NCBI GenBank assembly: GCA_945949625.1
Contig: CAMFFI010000045.1
Span: forward strand, 1 to 7,483
DNA from: an uncultured bacterium
GTDB taxonomy: Bacteria; Bacillota; Clostridia; Oscillospirales; Acutalibacteraceae
Direction: 5' to 3'
Length of the DNA stretch: 7,483 nucleotides
This document shows, in pieces, positions 1 to 5,230 of the stretch (position 1 is the first letter of the stretch; every line of letters begins with the position of its first letter). Made by a program: the position numbers and the translations under genes. The notes beneath the pieces are model-generated. The model saw only the letters and a list, made by a program, of their open reading frames with translations. It was not told the DNA's origin and did not search any database.

Positions 1-93
1 ACAACTCCCGAGGACTTAATCTTCCTAAGGGAAAGGTATTATTACAAGAGCTTTAAAAACTTTGCAAGAGAGGAATTGGAATATGGACTGTAA
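1..93 (+). CDS. C-terminal end of an IspD/TarI-like cytidylyltransferase (5'-truncated by window)
   Basis: Frame 1 is open from the first base to TAA at 91-93 and gives 30 residues beginning TTPEDLIFLRERYYYK. The TTPEDL motif near the C-terminus is typical of the IspD/TarI family, which uses CTP to make CDP-activated methylerythritol, ribitol or related polyols in the cytosol. The conserved catalytic part lies outside the window, so the substrate cannot be read. The stop codon overlaps the first 11 nt of the next gene when that gene starts at ATG 83, which points to translational coupling in one operon. Association with an SDR and LicD favours a surface-polymer role (TarI-like) over isoprenoid synthesis, but that is inference from context. 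Another nucleotidyltransferase with a similar tail remains possible. Confidence 0.6.
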   Translation, partial: TTPEDLIFLRERYYYKSFKNFAREELEYGL

Positions 94-1165
94 GGTTCAG
101 AGTCTGCTCGATTCTTTTATATACGAGGATATAAAGACTATAAGCGATTACCCTCTTGATTGGGAAAAGCTTGAAAATAAAACCGTTTTTATTACCGGTG
201 CAGGCGGATTTATCGGCTATTACCTGACCTGTGCCTTGCTTATAAGAAACGATGTTTACGGCAGTAATATAAAGGTTATTGCTTTAGGTCACGAAAATAT
301 TAAAAAACGCTTTGGGGACTTGCTTAAGCGCAGCGATATTACGGCTGTGGTTCAGGACGTTTGCGATGATATAAGTTGTCCTGCCGCTGATTTTGTAATT
401 CACGGTGCCAGCCCTGCAAGCGCATACTTCTTTGAAAATAATCCTGTGGGTACAATGGACGCTAATGTAACCGGTGCCTGCAAGGTGCTTGAATACGCAC
501 GCAAAAGTAATGCGCAAAGCTCGCTGATTATTTCCAGCTTTAAAATTTACGGAACTCTCCACAGCGGAAAAAATGAAATTAATGAGGATGAGGCAGGATA
601 CCTTGACTGCAACAGCTATAAGAACTGTTATGCACAGGGAAAGAGAGCATCTGAGACTATTGCCTGCTGTTTTGCAAAGCAGTTTAATATGAATGTGAAA
701 ATCGCGCGTCCCTGCTATATTTACGGACCTGCAAGAATTGACGATGACCGTGTATGGGCGCAGTTTATTGCAAACGCAGTGCGAAATCAGGATATTCTTC
801 TTAAAAGCAACGGTGCAACCTTAAGGAGCTTTTGCTATGTTACGGATACGGTAACTGCTCTTCTGAAAATCCTTCTTGACGGTGAAAACTGCACTCCCTA
901 TAATATTGCAAATCCTGCGTCCGACGTTACCATTCGCAATTTTGCAAAGACGACAGCCGAAGCTTTTCCGGAAAAAAAGCTTAAGCTGGTTTTTGAGAAT
1001 AAAGAAGATGAAAAAGAGCCTGAATATTCTCCTTTATCTGCAACACCCGAGATTTTGAATGCAGACAGGCTACGCACTTTAGGCTGGAAACCATTGGTTG
1101 ATTTAGCGGACGGTATAAAACGCAGCGTGAAAATTGTAGAATTACAAAATAAAGGAAAACTATAA
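83..1165 (+). CDS. NAD-dependent epimerase/dehydratase, extended SDR family
   Basis: This 360-residue protein is a complete extended short-chain dehydrogenase/reductase, acting in the cytosol on a nucleotide sugar or polyol. Residues 38-45 (TGAGGFIG) form the GxxGxxG NAD-binding motif. HGASPAS at 108-114 resembles the UDP-glucuronate decarboxylase/dTDP-glucose dehydratase branch. Ser151/Ser152 lie in SSFKIYG, the catalytic YxxxK is Y183/K187, and RPCYIYGP and RSFCYVTD follow as usual. ATG 83 is preferred because AGAGAGG at 67-73 is an excellent ribosome binding site 9 nt upstream. TTG 62 would add seven residues and has no good site. The gene overlaps the end of the cytidylyltransferase gene, so the pair is probably coupled. 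The exact substrate cannot be read; a CDP-linked sugar or polyol is the contextual guess. Confidence 0.88.
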   Translation: MDCKVQSLLDSFIYEDIKTISDYPLDWEKLENKTVFITGAGGFIGYYLTCALLIRNDVYGSNIKVIALGHENIKKRFGDLLKRSDITAVVQDVCDDISCPAADFVIHGASPASAYFFENNPVGTMDANVTGACKVLEYARKSNAQSSLIISSFKIYGTLHSGKNEINEDEAGYLDCNSYKNCYAQGKRASETIACCFAKQFNMNVKIARPCYIYGPARIDDDRVWAQFIANAVRNQDILLKSNGATLRSFCYVTDTVTALLKILLDGENCTPYNIANPASDVTIRNFAKTTAEAFPEKKLKLVFENKEDEKEPEYSPLSATPEILNADRLRTLGWKPLVDLADGIKRSVKIVELQNKGKL

Positions 1166-1286
1166 AATGAACGGCTTTTGATTATTCACAGGAAATTTTC
1201 AAAAGCCGTTAATGTGTTGAATAAATTGATTAATGTATGCTGGCGGTTTTTTAGCCGACAGCTTTTGAGGTAAGGGTGAGATTTTA
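1166..1286 (+). other. Intergenic spacer with two hairpins between the SDR and LicD genes
   Basis: A perfect 12-bp inverted repeat has arms 1170-1181 and 1199-1210 (AACGGCTTTTGA / TCAAAAGCCGTT) and a 17-nt loop. It starts 5 nt after the SDR stop codon. No T-run follows, so it is not a standard intrinsic terminator. A second imperfect hairpin (1239-1246 with 1255-1262, one G/A mismatch) is followed by TTTT and sits just before the next ribosome binding site. Either could stabilise or process the upstream mRNA, or partly attenuate licD. No convincing promoter is visible, so read-through from the upstream operon is likely. Confidence 0.55.
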
Positions 1287-3170
1287 ATGCTTATGAAAGA
1301 GTTTCTGAATGAATTTGAATTTGATTGGGCGTCAATACCCGTATTGCCTGAAAAATTCGATTTTTCACCTTTGAAAAACAAAACAATTCTGTTAAGCGGA
1401 CACGATGCGGTGCGTTGCTTTGCTTATGCTCTTTTGCTTTTTAACGATACAAAAAAGCTTGGTGTGAATGTTATAGTAACAGGGGAAACAACCCGCACTC
1501 TTAAAAATTATCACCCTTATATTTTAGAAAGACCGGATTTTAAATTTGTTACATTAGATGAGCTTGAAGACGTGGAAAAAGCCGACTTTATTATTGACGG
1601 CGGTGCCTGCGGAGAAACCTTTGACGGTTCTGTTTTGGAATTTATCAGTGAAATGAATGTGCAGAAGGCTGTTTTAAGGTTTGCAGAAAGGTGTAAGCCC
1701 GAGCATTTTGTATTGCTTTCTGACTGGCGTGTTTACGGTAAACCGCAGAGGTACCGTGTTTACAGCGAAGGAGAAACAGCCGTTTCTCAGTCTGCAAGCG
1801 CTGAAAGCTTTGATACACAGCTTTTGCGTACTATTGAAACTCTTTGCGCGAGCGGACAAAAACAGATTGGCTTTACAAAAACAGTGTTAAGAAGCGGAAT
1901 AGTATTAGGAGCATTCTGCAAAATAAAAACACCCTTAGACAATGTATTTGAATCTGTTGCCAAGGGCAATCCCTGCAAGCTTTACAATAGTGAAAACAAG
2001 CTGACCTTTACCTATATCAGCGATTTGCTCAAGGCTGTGATGATGTCTTTAACAAGCCTTGACAAAAATCAGGTTTATAATGTAAGCAGTAAAAATGCAA
2101 CTGTTTCAACGGCAGAGATTTCTGCCATTCTGCATAATGTTTACGGTAAGGACTGTAAAATTTACCTTTCGGAAATGGGCAAGGAGAGCTTTGATTTTGC
2201 GGCGATTAATGCCAATAAAATTGATTTTTACGGCTGCAGCGGAGATATTCCTCTGCAAACAGCATTGGAGCTTTGCGTTTTAAGCTGTAAAGAAACACGG
2301 ACATCCTTGGCTTTTCCGTATGCCCACGATGGACGTTTAAGCTCTGTTCAGCAGATTTTGCTTGCTTATTTGCTTGAGGTTGACAGAATTTGCAAAAAGC
2401 ATAATATAAAATATTTTCTTGCCGGAGGTACCTTGCTGGGTGCTGTGCGTCATCACGGCTTTATTCCATGGGATGATGACGCCGATATTATGATGCTCAG
2501 AGAGGATTATGACAGATTCCTTGAGATTGCGCCTAAAGAAATGCCTAAAGGACTTACCTTTCAGACAGATAAAACAGATAAGGAATGTCACTATACCTTT
2601 GCAAAATTCAGACTGAATAATACTATGTTTGCAACTTCTTTTTCAAGAGAGCATAAGGATATGAATAACGGCTTGTCCTTTGATATTTTCTGTCACGATA
2701 AAACCGCAAATTCAAAATTAGGCAGAAAGCTGCATATAAATGCTACAATTTTATTCAGAGCCTTAGTGTTTAATAAGTGGAATCACCGCCCTGTTGACAA
2801 CGGAAATAAGGTTGTGTCAGCGATATGTACGTTTATTAAAAATATTTTTCCGCTCAGGTTCTCACAATGGCTCCAGAATGTTACCTTAACATTTTTCAAA
2901 AATAAAAAGAATGCCAAGTATCTTTATGACGGAACAGGAAGGAATATTTACAACGGAGAATTTCCTGCTTATTACCTTGATGAAGTAATATATATGGATT
3001 TTGAAGGTTATAAGCTGCCTGTGCCTAAGGAATACGATAAGTATTTAAGGTATCTTTACGGAGATTATACGGAGCTTGTGCCGTTAAGTACAAGACTGCA
3101 GTGCCACGATATTTTACTCTTTGATTTGGGAGAGTACGACGGCTTTAGAAAAAGTGAAACAAAAAATTGA
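1287..3170 (+). CDS. Degenerate SDR-like domain fused to a LicD phosphotransferase
   Basis: The 627-residue protein has two parts. Residues 25-335 follow the order of an extended SDR and resemble the preceding gene: KNKTILLSG matches ENKTVFITG, LLSDWRVYG matches IISSFKIYG, and FTYISDLLKA matches FCYVTDTVTA. The Gly-rich NAD motif is replaced by SGHDAVRC, and the YxxxK position reads F-D-T-Q-L, so it is probably not an active oxidoreductase. Residues 350-627 form a complete LicD domain: GGTLLGAVRHHGFIPWDDD at 380-398 with D400, SFDIF at 464-468, and PVPKEYDKYLRYLYGDY at 578-594. LicD proteins transfer phosphocholine, ribitol-phosphate or related groups from a CDP-activated donor to glycans, using the acidic residues to bind metal. 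ATG 1287 has AAGGGTGAG at 1272-1280 about 6 nt upstream; ATG 1293 is possible. The protein is probably cytosolic or membrane-associated; no signal peptide is seen. Confidence 0.88.
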   Translation: MLMKEFLNEFEFDWASIPVLPEKFDFSPLKNKTILLSGHDAVRCFAYALLLFNDTKKLGVNVIVTGETTRTLKNYHPYILERPDFKFVTLDELEDVEKADFIIDGGACGETFDGSVLEFISEMNVQKAVLRFAERCKPEHFVLLSDWRVYGKPQRYRVYSEGETAVSQSASAESFDTQLLRTIETLCASGQKQIGFTKTVLRSGIVLGAFCKIKTPLDNVFESVAKGNPCKLYNSENKLTFTYISDLLKAVMMSLTSLDKNQVYNVSSKNATVSTAEISAILHNVYGKDCKIYLSEMGKESFDFAAINANKIDFYGCSGDIPLQTALELCVLSCKETRTSLAFPYAHDGRLSSVQQILLAYLLEVDRICKKHNIKYFLAGGTLLGAVRHHGFIPWDDDADIMMLREDYDRFLEIAPKEMPKGLTFQTDKTDKECHYTFAKFRLNNTMFATSFSREHKDMNNGLSFDIFCHDKTANSKLGRKLHINATILFRALVFNKWNHRPVDNGNKVVSAICTFIKNIFPLRFSQWLQNVTLTFFKNKKNAKYLYDGTGRNIYNGEFPAYYLDEVIYMDFEGYKLPVPKEYDKYLRYLYGDYTELVPLSTRLQCHDILLFDLGEYDGFRKSETKN

Positions 3171-3195
3171 CTTTTTTAGTTTTGTTTGCTATAAT
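3167..3195 (+). promoter_or_regulatory. Strong sigma-A-type promoter for the leader/tRNA-Leu transcript
   Basis: TTGACT at 3167-3172 and a perfect TATAAT at 3190-3195 are separated by exactly 17 nt. The -35 box overlaps the TGA stop (3168-3170) of the LicD gene. Initiation is expected near 3201-3203. There is no other gene downstream before the tRNA and its terminator, so this is probably the promoter for that RNA unit. Confidence 0.8.
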
Positions 3196-3200
3196 AATTT

Positions 3201-3370
3201 AGCACAAGTTAAGGTGATTAAAAACTTGAAATGAGCAAGTTAAGGTCACTTTTGTTAATTCAGCTTTTTACTTGTGTTTTTATGAATGTGGATTAGGCTG
3301 AAAAGTAAGTTTTAACTGAAAATAAGCCCCGCCTCGGTTTATCTCTCAACCGTGTAAAAATTCAGAGAGA
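3201..3370 (+). ncRNA. Candidate structured leader RNA upstream of tRNA-Leu, family unrecognised
   Basis: About 225 nt separate the promoter from the tRNA and contain no convincing gene. Complementarities seen by eye are: 3211-3217 with 3246-3252 (7 bp, one G-U), enclosing AACTTG 3223-3228 with CAAGTT 3236-3241; 3259-3266 with 3295-3302 (8 bp, one G-U); AGCACAAGT 3201-3209 with 3270-3278 (9 bp, one G-U), where the 3' strand lies in the loop of the preceding hairpin, giving a pseudoknot; and CGGTT 3335-3339 with AACCG 3348-3352. The direct repeat CAAGTTAAGGT occurs at 3205-3215 and 3236-3246. I do not recognise a riboswitch, 6S, SRP or tmRNA signature. It could be an independent small RNA, a tRNA precursor leader, or chance pairing in AT-rich DNA. 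Confidence 0.4.
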
Positions 3371-3389
3371 AAAATTGAAGATGATATAA

Positions 3390-3424
3390 TTTTCAACTTT
3401 CCATTTTCAATTTGCAATTTTAAA
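3390..3424 (+). repeat. Heptamer-period repeat just upstream of tRNA-Leu
   Basis: Five consecutive 7-nt units can be read: TTTTCAA, CTTTCCA, TTTTCAA, TTTGCAA and TTTTAAA. The repeat ends 3 nt before the mature tRNA. From general familiarity, similar TTCAA-type repeats occur between genes in Clostridia, so this may be a dispersed intergenic repeat. No second copy is in the window. Confidence 0.5.
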
Positions 3425-3427
3425 AAT

Positions 3428-3514
3428 GCGGATATGGCGGAATTGGCAGACGCGTATGGTTCAGGTCCATATGAAAGCAATTTCATGCAGGTTCAAGTCC
3501 TGTTATCCGCACCA
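3428..3514 (+). tRNA. tRNA-Leu (anticodon CAG)
   Basis: A complete class II tRNA, 87 nt with CCA encoded. The acceptor stem pairs GCGGATA (3428-3434) with TATCCGC (3504-3510), with discriminator A 3511 and CCA 3512-3514. The anticodon stem is TATGG/CCATA around the loop TTCAGGT, giving anticodon CAG at 3462-3464, which reads CUG leucine codons. The long variable arm TGAAA-GCAA-TTTCA (3472-3485) is typical of tRNA-Leu. The T arm is GCAGG-TTCAAGT-CCTGT. All arms are intact, so the gene should be functional. Confidence 0.97.
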
Positions 3515-3524
3515 AGCATTTAAT

Positions 3525-3567
3525 CCTCTAAAATGGCTTTATATTGCTGTTTTAGAGGTGTTTTTTT
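3525..3567 (+). terminator. Rho-independent terminator after tRNA-Leu
   Basis: CCTCTAAAA (3525-3533) pairs perfectly with TTTTAGAGG (3550-3558). The stem extends inward by four more pairs, two of them G-U, to an 8-nt loop, and seven T residues follow at 3561-3567. It starts 10 nt after the tRNA and closes the leader/tRNA transcript. Confidence 0.88.
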
Positions 3568-3767
3568 GCGAAAGTATCGTAATTGTATAGCAATTACATC
3601 GCAATAAGGCTTTAATATTAGTATTAAACCACTCGTTCAATGGGTGTTTTTGGCTCTTGAAAATCTGTTCCAAGGAAGTAAGCCGACACTTTACATAGCT
3701 TAAGCAAGTGGGGTTATAGCGGCTTTTGGCAAGGGGTGAATCTAAAACTTTGTGTTCAGGTTTCTTC
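3568..3767. other. Hairpin-rich intergenic stretch without a clear gene
   Basis: Several inverted repeats follow one another. GCGA 3568-3571 with TCGC 3599-3602 encloses a perfect GTAATTG (3579-3585)/CAATTAC (3591-3597). Next is a perfect TTTAATA (3611-3617)/TATTAAA (3622-3628) with loop TTAG. CACTC 3631-3635 with GGGTG 3643-3647 is followed by a short T-run. AAGCCG 3680-3685 with CGGCTT 3720-3725 encloses CACTT 3687-3691 with AAGTG 3706-3710. On the minus strand an open frame (3799 to 3539, 86 codons, TTG start) crosses it. That frame has no visible ribosome binding site and its 3' end runs into the tRNA terminator, so I do not call it a gene. The stretch could be the relic of a mobile element, a structured RNA, or a noncoding repeat. 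Confidence 0.4.
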
Positions 3768-3824
3768 ATTATCGGCAAAATTATTAAGGTGTTTATCAAG
3801 TATTATTGAATAATTGCCGATAAT
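3768..3824. promoter_or_regulatory. Inverted-repeat operator candidate at the Fic promoter
   Basis: ATTATCGGCAA (3768-3778) and TTGCCGATAAT (3814-3824) are perfect 11-bp inverted copies, centre to centre 46 bp apart. The similarity continues inward (TTATT/AATAA) if a 2-nt offset is allowed. The right arm lies between the -35 and -10 boxes of the Fic promoter, a standard place for a repressor site. The encoded protein carries an N-terminal HTH, so autoregulation is plausible but not shown. Confidence 0.6.
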
Positions 3825-3834
3825 ATGATATACT
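3806..3834 (+). promoter_or_regulatory. Promoter of the Fic gene
   Basis: TTGAAT at 3806-3811 and TATACT at 3829-3834 have a 17-nt spacer. The 11-nt right arm of the dyad lies inside the spacer, so a bound protein would block RNA polymerase. AAGGAG (3844-3849) follows as a strong ribosome binding site 8 nt before ATG 3858. Confidence 0.68.
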
Positions 3835-3857
3835 AATAGCAAGAAGGAGTTGATGAT

Positions 3858-4754
3858 ATGAATTATATTTCTGTCGCAGAAGCAGCAAAGCTATGGGGCG
3901 TATCGGAAAGAAGCGTCAGAAATTACTGTGCGTCCGGAAAGGTAAAAAACGCAATCTTAGCAGGAAAGACTTGGAAAATACCTGAAGATGCAAAAAAACC
4001 TGAACGTATTAACAAGCGAAAAGAAATGCCTGCTACATTGCTTGAGGTTTTGCAGAGAGAAAAAGCGTCAAAACTTTCAGGCGGAATTTATCACAAAGTA
4101 CAGGTTGAGTTAACGTACAATTCAAATCATATTGAAGGAAGTTGTCTTACACACGAACAAACACAGTATATTTTTGGAACGAATACAATTGGAATTGAAA
4201 ACGAAGTAATCAATGTTGATGATATTGTAGAAACCGCAAATCATTTCAGGTGTATTGATATGGTAATTGACGATGCAAATTTACAGCTAAGCGAGCGTTT
4301 TATCAAGCGATTGCACGAGGTACTAAAAAACGGTACATCAGAGAGCAGAAAAGACTGGTTTGCAGTTGGTGAATACAAGCGACTGCCGAACGAAGTCGGC
4401 GGTCAAAGCACTGCACTGCCTTCTGATGTAAAAGAAAAAATGAGGCAGTTACTAAAATCATATAATGCAGATAAGAAAAAAAGCTTGGATGATATAATAG
4501 ATTTTCATTACCAATTTGAAAAAATACATCCTTTTCAGGACGGCAACGGGCGTGTCGGACGGTTGATAATGTTCAAAGAATGTTTGCGTAATAATATCGT
4601 TCCTTTCATCATTGATGAGAAGCTGAAGATGTTTTACTATCGTGGCTTACACGAATGGAAACGTGAACGTGGATATTTACGGGATACTTGTCTTTCGGCT
4701 CAGGACAAATTCAAAACGTATCTGGATTACTTTAAAATTGCGTACAAAGACTAA
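3858..4754 (+). CDS. Fic-domain protein with N-terminal HTH and internal inhibitory helix
   Basis: This is a complete 298-residue cytosolic Fic protein, a family that usually transfers AMP from ATP to hydroxyl groups of target proteins. Residues 1-45 (YISVAEAAKLWGVSERSVRNY, then a KTWKIP wing) form a MerR/excisionase-like winged HTH. Residues 89-94 (SNHIEG) match the (S/T)xxxE(G/N) inhibitory motif, placed N-terminal to the Fic core as in class II Fic proteins, so E93 should restrain the active site. The core motif HPFQDGNGRVGR at 224-235 has the catalytic His and all anion-binding residues, so the enzyme looks intact. AAGGAG 8 nt upstream supports ATG 3858. It stands alone with its own promoter, and no separate FicA-type antitoxin is adjacent. 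The HTH and the upstream dyad suggest autoregulation. Targets are unknown. Confidence 0.93.
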   Translation: MNYISVAEAAKLWGVSERSVRNYCASGKVKNAILAGKTWKIPEDAKKPERINKRKEMPATLLEVLQREKASKLSGGIYHKVQVELTYNSNHIEGSCLTHEQTQYIFGTNTIGIENEVINVDDIVETANHFRCIDMVIDDANLQLSERFIKRLHEVLKNGTSESRKDWFAVGEYKRLPNEVGGQSTALPSDVKEKMRQLLKSYNADKKKSLDDIIDFHYQFEKIHPFQDGNGRVGRLIMFKECLRNNIVPFIIDEKLKMFYYRGLHEWKRERGYLRDTCLSAQDKFKTYLDYFKIAYKD

Positions 4755-4837
4755 CGATGTTCAGCACATAGCTCTGTTTTGCTCATATTTGAGTACAAAA
4801 TGTTTTTGTGTATAAAATATGGAATTAATATATTGTT

Positions 4838-4868
4838 TGCCTGAAAAAAGCTGAACTGGGCATTTTTT
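4838..4868 (+). terminator. Possible terminator after the Fic gene
   Basis: TGCC (4838-4841) pairs with GGCA (4859-4862), extended by one T-G pair, and TTTTTT follows at 4863-4868. The stem is short and the loop long, so this is a weak call. GTTCAGC (4759-4765) and GCTGAAC (4850-4856) are also complementary across 84 nt. The rest of 4755-4909 is AT-rich with no gene visible. Confidence 0.35.
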
Positions 4869-4909
4869 AACTTTTCACGGAAAGTCGGGGGGAAATATTG
4901 CGTCTTGAT

Positions 4910-4944
4910 TTGACAAATTTTGCATTTGGTGTATACTATGTATA
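4910..4944 (+). promoter_or_regulatory. mazEF promoter with overlapping small palindrome
   Basis: A consensus TTGACA (4910-4915) and TATACT (4932-4937) are separated by 16 nt. A perfect palindrome TATAC-TAT-GTATA (4932-4944) covers the -10 box. MazE-type antitoxins of the AbrB fold commonly repress their own operon through AT-rich palindromes at the promoter, so this may be the old autoregulatory operator. AAAGGGA (4975-4981) is the probable ribosome binding site, 7 nt before ATG 4989. Confidence 0.68.
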
Positions 4945-4988
4945 TATTGAAGTTGTTGGAATTATTGGAGTGAGAAAGGGACTATTAT

Positions 4989-5230
4989 ATGATTGTTACA
5001 TTGCAAAGATGGGGAAACAGTCATGAAATACGAATTCCAAAGATATTGCTTGACTCATTACAATGGAATGAAAATGAAAGGCTTGCATTAAGTTCTGTAA
5101 ATGGTGAAATTATAATAAGAAAGCAAAAATGCCAAGAAAAAGTATTGAAGAACTTTTTGACGGGTACAGTGGCGAGTATCAACCTACTGATGTGGATTGG
5201 GGAAAGCCGGAAGGAAAAGAACTATGGTAA
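4989..5230 (+). pseudogene. mazE: MazE-type antitoxin, frameshifted
   Basis: Codons 1-45 from ATG 4989 encode a SpoVT/AbrB-like DNA-binding domain of MazE (RWGNSHEIRIPKILLDSL, then GEIIIRK). After K45 the original frame continues as unrelated sequence to a TAG at 5319. The true MazE tail is in the -1 frame starting at 5123: AKMPRKSIEELFDGYSGEY and QPTDVDWGKPEGKELW, ending at TAA 5228-5230. Joining them gives 80 residues, the normal family length. The tail is the part that binds and neutralises MazF. One A missing from the run at 5120-5122 (AGAAAG instead of AGAAAAG) explains the shift. A sequencing error or -1 slippage on A-AAG cannot be excluded, but the adjacent toxin is also broken, which favours real decay. 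Confidence 0.85.

Noticed and set aside
62..82. TTG 62 as start of the SDR gene
   Set aside because: No ribosome binding site at proper distance, whereas ATG 83 has AGAGAGG 9 nt upstream.
3205..3246. tracrRNA-like sequence (CAAGTTAAGG near AACTTGAAA)
   Set aside because: Superficial similarity only; no CRISPR repeats or cas genes are in the window, and the pairing is explained by a local hairpin.
3539..3799. 86-codon minus-strand open frame (TTG start) after the tRNA
   Set aside because: No ribosome binding site or promoter on that strand, it runs into the tRNA terminator, and no domain is recognised. Kept only as a possible relic in the findings.
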